DNA from: Flavobacteriales bacterium
GTDB taxonomy: Bacteria; Bacteroidota; Bacteroidia; Flavobacteriales_F; PHOS-HE28
Direction: 5' to 3'
Assembly: GCA_016717225.1 (NCBI GenBank)
Contig: JADKGB010000016.1
Location: 1 to 64,000 of the forward strand
DNA length: 64,000 nucleotides
Shown: piece after piece, positions 17,331-27,608 of the stretch
Layout: every line of letters starts with the position of its first letter
Numbering within the stretch: the first letter of the stretch is position 1
The notes under the pieces: model-generated
Told to the model about the DNA's origin: nothing
What the model saw: only the letters and a program-made list of their open reading frames with translations
The model's database searches: none
Translations under genes and position numbers: made by a program

Positions 17331-19393
17331 ACGTTCTCACCAACAGGACCTGCGACCGAATTGGAATAGTTGCTCCCCGGCACTGCGGCTCCTCCGGTCT
17401 CGTAGACGATGAGAGCACCGCTATAGGCGTTGGTGGCAGGAGAGATCCGGCGACTTGGGTCGGCGAAGGACCTGGTCGGGTCAAGATATCGAACCTGGGC
17501 CCCGTTCTGATAGGTGCCCGGTGCCTGCGCTGCATCCACGGTCACGGTCATTGCGATGGTAACCACTCCAGCTGCCGGGATGTTGAAATCGCCGAAGCGG
17601 GGTTGTGCGCTCGTTCCGAGGTTGACCAAGCTCGATGGACCTGTGGAACCGCCTGTGTATGAAACCGTAGCCGATACATAGGTAATACCAGCGGCAAGCG
17701 GATCATCCAGTTGGACACCTCCTGCATTTCCGGCGGCACCCGTTTTGGTGATCACCAACGAATAGGTGGTGTTGGCGCCTTGAGCCACGCCCACACCGAG
17801 CTGAGCGCTTGCGGAGGTCTTGGTAACGACGAGGGTCGGATAACACGTGGAGCTCTGGCCTTGCAGGTAGGGTGGCAACGACGCAAATGCGAAGCTGTTG
17901 GCTACGCCATCCTGTCCATCGGCAGCACCATGTGGGATCCCTACGCCACCATTGGCCCGGCCACTGAGGCCTTTCACAACACTCGTGGACACCGTGGCAC
18001 CGGAAACGTTGTACCAGATGGCACCGCCGCCGCCACCGCCGCCCGGTCCATGTTCAAAACCGGCATCGTTCAGGGTATTCCCGCCCCTGCCTCCGTTGGC
18101 GACCAAGCTGAGGTTCGCCAATGGGCTGTTCTGCGTGGCATTCACGAAAATGGTGCCTGCCGCTCCTCCACCACCTGCTCCATCTGGTGCGCTACCGAAC
18201 GCACCAACATCTCCATCATCGCCATTGGCCGTTATCGTACCCGAACCAGTGATCCTGCCGACGTTAATGATCACGAGTCCTCCTCCGACTCCACCTTTCA
18301 CACCGGTGAGCGCGTTGTTCGCGTCGCCACCACCACCTCCACCACCCAGGAAAAGTCGGCCCAAGACCTGGGCGACCTGCGTAGCTGGCCGACCCCCGCT
18401 CGGGTTCGTTCCACCAGCGCCAGCCCAGCCCAAGCCACCCACACCTCCTGCTCCGCCATTGGCACCACCTCCACCACCAGCATTGTGGTCATTGCCTCCG
18501 CCTCCACCGTTCCCGGGCGCTCCGCGTCCGAAATCACCGCCTGGAAATCCATTCCAAGAGGCCCCTAGGTCCACTGCGGTGAAACCATTCCACATGTACC
18601 GGGGTGTGCCTGCAATGTTCTCGCCTTTGCCGGACGATTCCGTTAAGGAAGTGGTGGCATATGTGCTGCCCAGATTCGCGCCAGATACCGCTTGTTCCTG
18701 ATAACCCGCACGAAAGCCTCGGCCGTTCGCGCTTATGGAGAATCCACCGAAATCGAACGCGCCGGCCACGTCGAAAGCCACGACCCCACCCGCAGATCCG
18801 TTCCAGGGAGGACAGACCAGATTGGAGGTAAGGATCAGGTTGGAATACTGAGGTACTCGCACCACTTGGAAACGTTTCTGGGTGAGCGTGGAGGAACCGT
18901 CCTGGTTGGTGTAGGCGTATATGGTGCCATTGCTTGTACCACCTCCTCGGAACGTAAGGGTGCCCCCCGTAAGTGGAACACTGCTGGTGGAGACGATATA
19001 CTCGTAACGTCCGGTGTTGTTCAACGCGGTGAACCCGGTTCCGCCGAGACCATCCGGGCCACCTGTTGCGCTATTGCCACCGTAGAGATCGCTATTGGAC
19101 GTATTGATGTCCGCATCCTGCATCTGAATGATCAGCAGCAGATCCCCTGGCTCGATGGTAAGCGTGCCGAAGGTGTTGCCGAATGCGTCGTTCGCTGGAA
19201 CAGCGCCCAAGGCCAATGTGCTCGACCCTGCAGAGAGCGTTAGCGCGCCCGGGACCGTGTAGTAGGTGTTGACAACAAGTGCGGCATTCACAGGACCATC
19301 TATTCCGGGAGTGCCACAAACGGCCACTTGAGCCAGCGTTGAATGAGTGCAAAGGGCGAATGCACATAAAGAAACGAACCAATATTTGAACAT
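15479..19393 (-). CDS. Giant repeat adhesin, N-terminal part with signal peptide
   Basis: The ATG at 19391-19393 gives MFKYWFVSLCAFALCTHSTL then AQ, a clear signal peptide; a longer in-frame start at 19456 adds 21 unlikely residues. After a beta-rich N-domain comes a strongly Gly-rich region (roughly residues 260-530, with runs such as GGGGGGGDANN). A DUF11-like conserved-repeat domain follows (VVTKTSASAQLGVG, TYSLVITKTGAAGNAGG), and then six complete cadherin/Ig-like repeats. The frame ends inside the seventh repeat with NEEGASPHRA and a TAG. Comparison with sister repeats (NEDGTLTAQSV) shows that one C is missing in the run at 15499-15502. Restoring it fuses this frame to the downstream one and gives a protein of about 4,453 residues. 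Whether the indel is biological or an assembly error cannot be decided here. Confidence 0.85.
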   Translation of the reverse strand: MFKYWFVSLCAFALCTHSTLAQVAVCGTPGIDGPVNAALVVNTYYTVPGALTLSAGSSTLALGAVPANDAFGNTFGTLTIEPGDLLLIIQMQDADINTSNSDLYGGNSATGGPDGLGGTGFTALNNTGRYEYIVSTSSVPLTGGTLTFRGGGTSNGTIYAYTNQDGSSTLTQKRFQVVRVPQYSNLILTSNLVCPPWNGSAGGVVAFDVAGAFDFGGFSISANGRGFRAGYQEQAVSGANLGSTYATTSLTESSGKGENIAGTPRYMWNGFTAVDLGASWNGFPGGDFGRGAPGNGGGGGNDHNAGGGGGANGGAGGVGGLGWAGAGGTNPSGGRPATQVAQVLGRLFLGGGGGGGDANNALTGVKGGVGGGLVIINVGRITGSGTITANGDDGDVGAFGSAPDGAGGGGAAGTIFVNATQNSPLANLSLVANGGRGGNTLNDAGFEHGPGGGGGGGAIWYNVSGATVSTSVVKGLSGRANGGVGIPHGAADGQDGVANSFAFASLPPYLQGQSSTCYPTLVVTKTSASAQLGVGVAQGANTTYSLVITKTGAAGNAGGVQLDDPLAAGITYVSATVSYTGGSTGPSSLVNLGTSAQPRFGDFNIPAAGVVTIAMTVTVDAAQAPGTYQNGAQVRYLDPTRSFADPSRRISPATNAYSGALIVYETGGAAVPGSNYSNSVAGPVGENVLVLAYPVASDDAFSVNEDVALNGDLGTNDSDADDANATLTWSLLAGGTAEVNGSVVVNADGTFTFIPDTDFNGSVSYTYTVCDDDNLCDEGEVSITINAVNDAPVGNNDSFSTNEDLAITGQSVIGNDSDVDNTNAQLTWSLINGGTAATNGTLVFNANGTFDWTPNGNFNGSVSFTYGVCDPEPLCDNTNTVTINVAALNDAPVANDDSYSVNEDGTINGQSVIGNDSDPDHTNGQLTWSIINAGTAGANGTLSMTAAGVFTYTPNANFNGSVSFTYQACDPSAACDPATVFITVNVVNDTPVANDDGFATGEDVALTASVAGNDSDVDNTTAQLTWSLVSGGTAAANGTLNFTSTGDFIYTPALDFTGSVSFTYQVCDASSACDPATVTIDVGSANDAPIATDDGFSTSEDVALTAQSVNGNDSDPDGDPLSYALVSGGTATANGTLVFIANGTFNYTPSANFSGSATFTYQACDPSSVCDPATVTITVNAANDTPIANDDGVSVNEDAALITQSVTGNDSDVDNTGAQLTWSLVSGGTAAANGTLVFNTNGTFDYAPNANFNGSVSFTYQVCDPGPSCDPATVTIAVNAVNDAPVAGDDGFSVNEEGASPHRA

Positions 19394-19638
19394 GTTCGTG
19401 GAGATCAGAATTCGTAAACGCCAATGGCGGCTAGCACATATCGCATCATGGTCCAAGCGCTTTCATCCGGTAAGAAGCACTGTCTTGCCAACTCTCCAGG
19501 ACCACACGAAAAGTCAGTCGATCACAGGGCACCTCCCTGATCGCAAAGCTGCCTTGGAACAAAGGGGCTATCAGCAACACGACGTAGTCCACTGTCCACA
19601 TTCTTGTTCACGATCACGAACAGATATCAACGCGTTCA

Positions 19639-19677
19639 AAAACGAACAGGGGACCATGTTGCCATGATCCCCTGTTC
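19639..19677 (-). terminator. Rho-independent terminator
   Basis: A 15-bp stem with one mismatch, GAACAGGGGATCATG pairing with CATGGTCCCCTGTTC across a 4-base loop, is followed on the minus strand by GTTTTTG. It lies about 24 bases after the stop at 19701, so it ends the transcript of the cytochrome/propeller gene and isolates the giant adhesin gene downstream. Confidence 0.85.
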
Positions 19678-19700
19678 ATCAAGGTGGATCCGATCAGGAT

Positions 19701-22700
19701 CTACGGCAGCTGCTGCGCCCTCGTATTCGTAGGCACTGTGCTACCAACGTTCAATAGAATGGGGTCGCGATCATTGCTAGCACCCACATACTTCACGGTG
19801 CCGTCGAGATTCGCATCTTCAATATAGTAGCCCAACACGGTATTGTTCGGAACCGTGCTGCCAACGCGGACCAGGATGGGGTCCCTATCGTTTCCGGCAC
19901 CGGTATACTGGAGAACGCCATCACCGGTCACATTTCCTGACCACATGACCTGCGAGGCGCCTACGGTCTTGCGCGCTTCGGTTCCGTAGGTCGCGGTGCT
20001 CAATGTGGTGAAGTCCACCATCGTTCCCGGATCGCGGAGCAGGTAAGGTGTGAAACTCATCACCCCGAAGTGGTTCCGATGCTTCACCACTACATGGTAG
20101 TTGCCCGTTGCAACTCCTGGGAATGTGATCGTCTGCTCACCGGTCGGTTGCATCAGGTTACCGGAACGCTGAACGAGCACGGCACGAGAAGACACCACTA
20201 TGGTCGGGTTCACATTGCTGCGCAATTCCACCTTGGCCCAATCAACGGGGGCGGACAATCCTACCCAACTCTTTATATCAGGGTTCATCGTTTCACCCAA
20301 GCCATAGGGATCGGTGGCGGGCAATAAGTTGTTCGTGTTCAAGTCGCTCTTCATCGTGGTGCCATCGAAAGGCCCTTCCAATATCGCGCGAACATTCACT
20401 CGAGCGTTCAAGTCATCATGATCGAGAATGCCGTCCGCGTCCTGATCAACACCTGCGCGCACTTTGGTGGTGGGTTGAACAAGCGTCCAACTGAGCGCAC
20501 CGCCAGTGCCTTGTGCCGAAGCGACAGGCCGCGTGTGTAACGGTTTGCCCAGCAATATCGCTTTGGTAGTTGCTGCTGCCCGTGTAGTAGAACCCGCGCA
20601 TTTCGCCGCCATAAGTGCCTTTCACGATGTTGCCATATTCCGTTGGATGCGCGGCTTCATCTACCAGAGCTTTCATCGCATTAAGGCCGGTGATGCTGCC
20701 AATCGTAGCACCATTGATCGTTTGCCGCAAACCCACGGCGGGCATGGCATCCTGCACAACCGTGCTCGCTAATGGGAAGGCGAAACTCGGCGGACTGTTC
20801 ACCTGAGTGATGCCACCGGACCACGATAATAATTCGGGTTCATAATCGCCCAGATAGTTGCCGTACCCCTCTGATTGAACCATGTTTCCATCACGCCATC
20901 GCTCATCATGCCGAAGCCCCGAGTGCTCTCCGTCGAGTTGTAGAAGAACCCGTTCTTGCGGTACGTACTGCGCAGGTCCGGCGCCATGTCCAGGTTGTTC
21001 GCGAACCCCGTGGTGTTACACCAGTACCAGCCACCCTGCCGTTGCCCGCCAATTCGCCACGACCGGTCTGGGCATTGTGGCAATGCGCGCAGTTGATATT
21101 CACCGATACCAAAAGCTTTACACCAGGCTTGGAATGGTCTGGAAGTTGGTTCCAGTGCTCGCACCCGGTTCGGATTGCAACCTGCAATGGATGATCGACA
21201 CCGGATTTCTGGGCCTGTAGGTTCGATAGGGGTTCGGCACGTACCAAGTAGCGCCCAAGAAATCCTAGAACTCCTGCATTTCGCCTGGGGGCTTCGGTGC
21301 AGCGCAGCCCTTGCAAGCTTCTGGAAGGCCCCAGCAAAATCCGCGAAGCTGTCCTTGTCTCCACGCCAGTGCAGGTTGCCGCGACCGCGCCCAATGATGT
21401 CTACCAAGAATTGCGTGGTCTTCACGCCTTTCAGCGGGTGGAAGTTCTTGCCATCCACCAAGGTCATATTCCCAGAAGGATCACCGAGGTCCCAGCCCAA
21501 TCGGTCCCACCGTGCATCAACATGGCAACTTCCGCATGCGATGTGCCCGTTACCGCTGCCGAGATGGGTGTTGTACAGGTGCTTCCGGCCCGCCTTGATC
21601 ACCTGGCGTGGGGTCGAAGAAATTCGCGCGAGCGACTTCCTTGTCCGTGACCATATCCACCGCGCTCACCGTGCCCTCGAATTTGTTCAGCACATATGCC
21701 TCGCTACGTATCTCGTCCAACACAAATCCAGTTGGGCCTTCGCCCACTTCGATGGGCGACCAACACGCACACCGGTCGCGTTGATCGTCACCACGTTGTT
21801 CGAGCCCATCCCCAGATATACGCCTTGGAGCCATCCGCTCTTCCATACGATCGCGCGCGGATCACCAATGCTCAACTCACGCTGTGCCTGCGGAAGCGAG
21901 GAGTTCGCGTAGTTGATGTGCTGGTTCAGATCGCTGATGGTGTTCGCCCCACCTGTGGAGAAGCGCGACATGTTCACCCGCAGGAACTTGCCATTGAGCA
22001 CCGGCTCGAAACGGATCTCGTTCGTGGCGTCCGTGCCAACAATAGTGACTTCACCACTTGGGCGAACGGCCATCGCCATAAGGATGTTGCCAAGGCGCGC
22101 TTGGTAGGTGACGCTCGCTGTGGAAGGGCTGTTGGCGTTGATCACCGCCACGTCGCGATCTGGCATGTCCCAGCCGGCAGTTCGCGCACCGGCACCACCT
22201 GTCACGATGTTCGTCCAATTGTGGTTGTTGTCATCCATCCATTGGCCCGCTGCGTTCTTGCGCACGATCAGTGTATTGCTCTCGGTGCTCGGTGGGTTGC
22301 TCAGGTTCAGCGGCGGGTTGAATCCTGTTCCGGAATTGGGAACCAGGAACAACGCCACCATAAGGGCCGGCCGGCTTTTTCACATCATTGATGGTCGTGG
22401 TGCAGCCGCCTTGGGGGAACAGACCCGCCGCCATGGGAAGCTGTTGCCACTGATCACAGTGGTCTGGTTACCACTCTCGAAGAACGCGCAATACACCGTG
22501 TTCCCGTCGGGACTTACCGCCAACGCACGGGGTTGTTCCCCCTTCAATAAAACTTCGGTCGGAGCAGCGGCCAAATTCGCAAGATCGAAGACCTGCACAC
22601 TTTCTCTTTGGGCGCATGAGACGAATGCTTTTGAAAGGCCCTGCGAAGACCACATCGGCCGGTTCATCTTCCGTCGCCAAGCTACGGACCACCGTGTTGG

Positions 22701-23067
22701 TGGTGAGGTTCACGATACTGATCTCGTCGCTCACCTGATCCACCACCCAAGCCTCGGTGTTGCTCCGAACGCGCACAGTCACCGGATCAAGGCCAACGGG
22801 GATGCTGGCGGTGTTCAGCATCATTGCACCTCCGAGCGTGAAGACTTCGAGCGTGTTGTTCGCCGTGTTCACCGCCAGCAGCTTCGTGCCATCTGGCGTC
22901 ATGTCCAACGGATGCACATGCGCGCTCTCGTAATTGGTGAATGTGTTCACCGGTACCGCAGAGCCAGCGTTCGGCAATTCGAAGGGTTGGAAACCAAGGA
23001 ACGAAGCTCCCCCAGCGAATAGGGAAAGAACCAGAAATGTTTTCTTGTTACGGGTAATGAGCGACAT
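19701..23067 (-). pseudogene. Secreted YVTN-propeller / di-haem cytochrome protein, broken by many frameshifts
   Basis: One gene can be followed through all three minus frames. A start at 23067 gives MSLITRNKKTFLVLSLFAGG. YVTN/YncE-like propeller repeats follow (HVHPLDMTPDGTKLLAVNT, EQPRALAVSPDGNTVYCAFF, AMAVRPSGEVTIVGTDATNE). Then come two haem-binding CXXCH sites, CGSCH at 21522-21536 and CAHCH at 21077-21091, in a cytochrome-peroxidase-like region. The C-terminus is intact (19701-20612) with the shared module ending TVKYVGASNDRDPILLNVGS. I count at least nine frame changes, near 22640, 22436, 22365, 21760, 21604, 21310, 21160, 20875 and 20540, plus a TAG near 21265 in the matching frame. 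At four of them a single indel in or next to a G/C run restores the reading. It is either a decayed gene or a poorly polished stretch. The likely role, if functional, is an extracellular electron-transfer or peroxidase protein. Confidence 0.75.
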
Positions 23068-23177
23068 GGTGGAGCAGGATTTCGTTAGCGGGTCTTCTGA
23101 ACGCACTTATCCATCGGCGGTGGAAGGTAAGCAGATCTGTCCTCAAGACCAAAACACCGGGACTTGGCGCCTCGGTG

Positions 23178-24380
23178 TCAGATCACACCCAACTCCTTCC
23201 CCACCTTGCCGAAAGCTGCCAAGACCTTATCGATCTGGGCATCGCTGTGTGCAGCACTCAATTGCACGCGGATCCGCGCTGTATCCTTTGGTACCACCGG
23301 GAAGAAGAAGCCGATCACATAAATGCCCTCCTCCAACAACTTGTCGGCCATTTCTTGGCTCAGTTTCGCATCGCCGAGCATCACCGGAACGATGGCGCTG
23401 CGATCACCGCGTGTTTTGAACCCGAGCGCTTCGATGCCCTTTTTGAACCGCAGCACATTCGCTTCCAACGTATCGCGCAACGTGGTGCTCTGCATCAGGA
23501 TATCGAGCACAGCGATACTCGCACCCACGATGTTCGGGGCGAGTGAATTGCTGAAGAGATAAGGTCGGCTGCGCTGGCGCAATAGTTCAATGATCTCCTT
23601 GCGACCCGTGGTGTAGCCACCCATCGCACCACCCAGTGCTTTGCCCAATGTGCCCGTGATAATGTCTACGCGACCTGATACTCCGCAGGCTTCCACGGCA
23701 CCTCGACCGGTCTTGCCAATGAAGCCCGCCGCGTGGCATTCGTCCACCATCACCATCGCTTCGTACTTGTCTGCGAGATCGCACACGCCTTTCAGATCAG
23801 CCACGATGCCGTCCATACTGAATACACCATCGGTTACAATGATGATGTGTCGTGCGCCGTCCTTTCTGGCCATCTTCAATTGCGCTTCCAGGTCGGCCAT
23901 TTCGTTGTTGGCATAGCGGTAACGCATGGCCTTGCACAAGCGAACACCATCGATAATGCTAGCGTGGTTCAATGAATCGCTGATGATCGCATCGGCTTCT
24001 TGTAACAACGGTTCGAACACGCCTCCGTTCGCATCGAAGCATGCTGCGTAAAGAATGGTGTCCTCCGTGCCATGGAATTCGGCGAGCTTCATCTCCAGCT
24101 CTTTGTGGATGTCCTGCGTGCCGCAGATGAAGCGCACACTGCTCATACCGTATCCGTGCGAGTCGAGCGTCTTGTGCGCGGCGGCGATCACATCCGGATG
24201 CGACGAAAGACCGAGGTAGTTGTTCGCGCAGAAGTTCAGGACCGTCTTCCCGTTCACGGTGATCTCCGCCCCTTGTTCGCTCGTGATGATGCGCTCTCGT
24301 TTGAAAAGGCCGGCATCGCGGATGGAGTCGAGCTCGGTCTGTATGTGCTGGAGGAAGGAAGTGGCGGTCGTGGTGCTCAT
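23178..24380 (-). CDS. kbl: Glycine C-acetyltransferase (2-amino-3-ketobutyrate CoA ligase)
   Basis: PLP enzyme that cleaves 2-amino-3-ketobutyrate with CoA to glycine and acetyl-CoA in threonine breakdown. The 400 residues match the usual Kbl length. Signatures seen are NFCANNYLGLSSHP, SVRFICGTQDIHKELE (typical of Kbl rather than BioF), SDSLNHASIIDG with the ring-stacking His near 139, VDECHAAGF with Asp213 and His216, and TGTLGKALGGAMGGYTTG with the PLP Lys at 247. The related enzymes BioF and ALA synthase are less likely because of the FICGTQDIHKELE match. No threonine dehydrogenase gene is adjacent; the neighbours are unrelated secreted proteins, so it is probably monocistronic. Confidence 0.93.
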   Translation of the reverse strand: MSTTTATSFLQHIQTELDSIRDAGLFKRERIITSEQGAEITVNGKTVLNFCANNYLGLSSHPDVIAAAHKTLDSHGYGMSSVRFICGTQDIHKELEMKLAEFHGTEDTILYAACFDANGGVFEPLLQEADAIISDSLNHASIIDGVRLCKAMRYRYANNEMADLEAQLKMARKDGARHIIIVTDGVFSMDGIVADLKGVCDLADKYEAMVMVDECHAAGFIGKTGRGAVEACGVSGRVDIITGTLGKALGGAMGGYTTGRKEIIELLRQRSRPYLFSNSLAPNIVGASIAVLDILMQSTTLRDTLEANVLRFKKGIEALGFKTRGDRSAIVPVMLGDAKLSQEMADKLLEEGIYVIGFFFPVVPKDTARIRVQLSAAHSDAQIDKVLAAFGKVGKELGVI

Positions 24381-24433
24381 CGATGAGTGGGATCAGGGTG
24401 CGAACCTACCCACTACCGCCGAAGACAACAAGG

Positions 24434-27415
24434 TCAGGGAATCTGTTCCACCCGGACGTTCGTTGGCACGGTACTTCCCACGTTCAACAGGATCGGATCG
24501 CGGTCATTGTTCGAACCAATGTACTTGATCGTGCCGTCAAGGTTCACATCCCGACGATCGTACACATTGCTCAGCGTGTTGTTCGGGGTTGTTCCACCGA
24601 CCGCCGTAAGGATCGGATCACGATCGTTGTTCACCCCCACGTACTTCAGCACCCCATCGCCTGTTGCATCGCCCGCCCAGAGAACCATTTTGGCACCTAC
24701 CGATTTCTGTGCATCGGCACCGTAGGTCAATGTCGCTGGGTTGGTGAAGTCGACCACGGCAGCGGTTGAAGAAAGCGCTATTGCTGCGCCGGTCATAACT
24801 CCAAGATGGTCGCGATGGCGGATGGCCACACGGTAAATGCCCGGTGTTGCATCAAAGGACACCGGCGACACGCCATCAAAGCCTACCACATCACCATCGC
24901 GCTGCACTAGTGCCGTTCGCGTGGCCAGCACGGTGTATGGCGAACTCGCCTGTCGAAGTTCCACAAGCACCCAATCGCAGATGGCCTCGTTACCACTCAC
25001 CGCGCTCACACCGTTCGAACGCACCACACCCGTTCCGCCCGCGACCAGGGAATAGCCCAGTCCGGAATACGGCTCAGCTGCTGGAACCAGGTTGGCGGTG
25101 CGCAGCGCATCGCTCATCAATTGGGTCGCCTGCACATAGGGACCGTCGAGCAACACCTTCGCTGCCACGGTGATCCGCTGAGCGCATGGTGTACCGGAGA
25201 CATACAACTGGTTCACCTCTCCTGCCGTCAGTTCGCGTCGGTGGAACGTGAGATCATCCAACGAACCCTTGAGGAAGAAATTCGGGAGGAAATAACCTCC
25301 GATGTAAAGTGTGCGATTGAGGTCAGTGAGGCCACCGGCATGCTGCTCGATGTCAAACAAACTGCCGTTCTTGTAGATCTTCATCGTGTTGGACACCGAA
25401 CTTGAAGTGACCACATAGTGTTCCCATTCGCCGTAAAGCGGATAGCCCGTGTAGTAGCATTTTCCCGTGCCATCGTAGGTGCCGAAGGTCCAGGCGAAAT
25501 CATTGGATCCCGTGTGGAAGTAATGCGGGCTCACCAGCAGGCGATCGCTGGAGATGTCCGGCCAAGCCCAGACGATGATGTTGCCCTTGCTCTCCACAGC
25601 TTTCACCCAGAAACTGATGCTGATCTCGTTGCTGATGGCCCAGGTGTTCAAGTCCAATACATCAATGCGGTCGTCCACGCCATCGAACGCATAGGCCGCA
25701 TTCGGGACGCCGTAGCGGTCCGCTGTGGGCAACGGGCCCACCAGCACGCCGTTGTGCCCATTGCCTGAAGCATCATTCGGTGAATTGTTGAAGGGATAGC
25801 AAGCGACAAGTCCATCGCTCAAACTGTTCCCCGCAGTGGTGAAACTTGCAGCAGGCGCGTATGCGGAAGTGCCGCCGGAGCAATTGGTCTTCACTTGAAA
25901 GGTGTAATTCGTCCAAGCGGAAAGCCCTAACAACGAATAGGAGGTACCCGCGACCGCCGACACCGTGTTCCATGAGGACGCACCCACGGGCTTCCATTGC
26001 AGGTCATACGAGACTGCGCTGCCCGCCGGCATCCAATTCAACTGTGCCGTGTTGGCGGTGACAGTGCTCGCGTTCGATCCGAATACGGTCCCGCAGGCCA
26101 CGGCCGTGCAGTTGATCAAGCAGGGCGCAGCGGACACCGATGCGGTGATCACCGCCAGCGGCTGCGGGCCAAAGCCATTGTTGAAGTTGATCCCCACCGG
26201 GTTCAAGTGACAATAGCTCATGATGGTGCCGCCGCTCGGTGGTATCGGTCCGGTGGCGCATCCGCCGCCTTCGGGATAGCCCGCCGTGGGACCACAGCCA
26301 TCGATCTGCGTGTTGTTGCCGTTCCAAACGCAGGCGTGGGTGTGGTTGGAGCCGAGCAGGTGGCCCGCTTCGTGGGTGACCACGAAGACGCTTGACGAAT
26401 AGGTGGGCACATTGGAGAAGCTGGTGGAGATGGCGCTGTAGCACATCGAATTGTCGTTGTCAGTATTGCAGAGTCCCGCCAAGCTGGCTGCCCGTCCGCC
26501 CCCACCCTGCAAGCCGAGCAAGTGCGCGAGATCACCGTTGAAGCTGTTGCGCGTGTTCTGGAAAGTGGTGAGCTGTTCCAATACGACGGTACTGATATAC
26601 GGGCTCGCCACATCCCACACGAACACCTGGTTGAGGGTGATGCTGATCCCGTCGTTCAGGTAGAGCGCGGCGCTCTGATTGAAGAGCGCAGTGACGTAGT
26701 TCACTGTGTTCACCAAGCTACCCTTCGCTTGGAAGATGTCGTAGTTCACCTCCCAGAAGAAACGCACGCACTTCACCGAGCGCTCACCCTCTATCGCCGT
26801 TGGCTGGCCATGTGAAGGTTCCGCTTCCGGAGTGCTGCAAACCATGTTGGGTAATGGAAGATCATGCACCGCGTAGTAGATGTGAGCGCTGCTATGTTCC
26901 ATAGGTCCGATCACATGATCGGCATGCCCATCGTTGATGAGGCCCATCACCTGGCCTGGGAACAGGCTTATAGCGGCCAGCGTGTTCGGGTCGTCATTCA
27001 CAATGCCCACATAATGCAAGCCTGGCAACACTTCTGCCGGAAGACCTGTACTAGCTGTGATCACCTGGAACTCATCAGTGAGCCTTTCCGAAGCCACAAG
27101 CTTCATGCGCACATCACCTTGGCGCGTTGGAACGATCAACTCCAGAACCTTCGGGGCCGTGCGTAGCAATTCGTTCAATACCTGTGGATCAATGGAGAAC
27201 ATCGATGCTTGCGGAAGGATCTTGCCCGTGCTGGCATCCAACGTTTTCCGCGTGAATGGCCTATACGTTGGCCAAGTGTGGTGCTGGGTTTCAGCAACAA
27301 CAACCATCGCGGCCACACCTCGTGGAGACACCTGACCGTTTAGTTGTGCGCACGCACATACGCTGATCAAAGCGATACTTATGCGCTGCTGAAGCGAGAA
27401 AGAATATCGGCTCAT
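24434..27415 (-). CDS. Secreted metzincin metalloprotease with FN3, LamG and shared C-terminal module
   Basis: A 993-residue protein with an N-terminal signal-like segment (ISIALISVCACAQLNGQ). The catalytic domain has the zinc motif HEAGHLLGSNH (residues 348-358, the HEXXHXXGXXH of metzincins) and a Met-turn GGTIMSYCH, typical of reprolysin-like M12B proteases. It is followed by a fibronectin type III domain (YDLQWKPVGASSWNTVS, YTFQVKTNCSG) and a LamG/concanavalin-like domain (YAFDGVDDRIDV, ISISFWVKAVE). The C-terminus is the 230-residue module shared with two neighbouring genes, with two DGxxKYxGxxNDRDPIL units. It is inferred to be exported and surface-attached or released, digesting proteins outside the cell. 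No frameshift is seen, in contrast to the broken relative downstream. Confidence 0.88.
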   Translation of the reverse strand: MSRYSFSLQQRISIALISVCACAQLNGQVSPRGVAAMVVVAETQHHTWPTYRPFTRKTLDASTGKILPQASMFSIDPQVLNELLRTAPKVLELIVPTRQGDVRMKLVASERLTDEFQVITASTGLPAEVLPGLHYVGIVNDDPNTLAAISLFPGQVMGLINDGHADHVIGPMEHSSAHIYYAVHDLPLPNMVCSTPEAEPSHGQPTAIEGERSVKCVRFFWEVNYDIFQAKGSLVNTVNYVTALFNQSAALYLNDGISITLNQVFVWDVASPYISTVVLEQLTTFQNTRNSFNGDLAHLLGLQGGGGRAASLAGLCNTDNDNSMCYSAISTSFSNVPTYSSSVFVVTHEAGHLLGSNHTHACVWNGNNTQIDGCGPTAGYPEGGGCATGPIPPSGGTIMSYCHLNPVGINFNNGFGPQPLAVITASVSAAPCLINCTAVACGTVFGSNASTVTANTAQLNWMPAGSAVSYDLQWKPVGASSWNTVSAVAGTSYSLLGLSAWTNYTFQVKTNCSGGTSAYAPAASFTTAGNSLSDGLVACYPFNNSPNDASGNGHNGVLVGPLPTADRYGVPNAAYAFDGVDDRIDVLDLNTWAISNEISISFWVKAVESKGNIIVWAWPDISSDRLLVSPHYFHTGSNDFAWTFGTYDGTGKCYYTGYPLYGEWEHYVVTSSSVSNTMKIYKNGSLFDIEQHAGGLTDLNRTLYIGGYFLPNFFLKGSLDDLTFHRRELTAGEVNQLYVSGTPCAQRITVAAKVLLDGPYVQATQLMSDALRTANLVPAAEPYSGLGYSLVAGGTGVVRSNGVSAVSGNEAICDWVLVELRQASSPYTVLATRTALVQRDGDVVGFDGVSPVSFDATPGIYRVAIRHRDHLGVMTGAAIALSSTAAVVDFTNPATLTYGADAQKSVGAKMVLWAGDATGDGVLKYVGVNNDRDPILTAVGGTTPNNTLSNVYDRRDVNLDGTIKYIGSNNDRDPILLNVGSTVPTNVRVEQIP

Positions 27416-27608
27416 GCAGGGAGAGAATTATTTTAGCGATGAACGACCTTGATCGCCCGAAGATCCAAATTCCTCCCCAAAGACGGCCGCAAGTAGAAAG
27501 GGTTGCGTGTTCAGAGCCAACCATGAACTGGCACTTGCGCTATCTCGCCACCAAGATCCGACACAATTAACACGGATCAGAACTATTCCGAGACGAAAAT
27601 TGCCCAGT

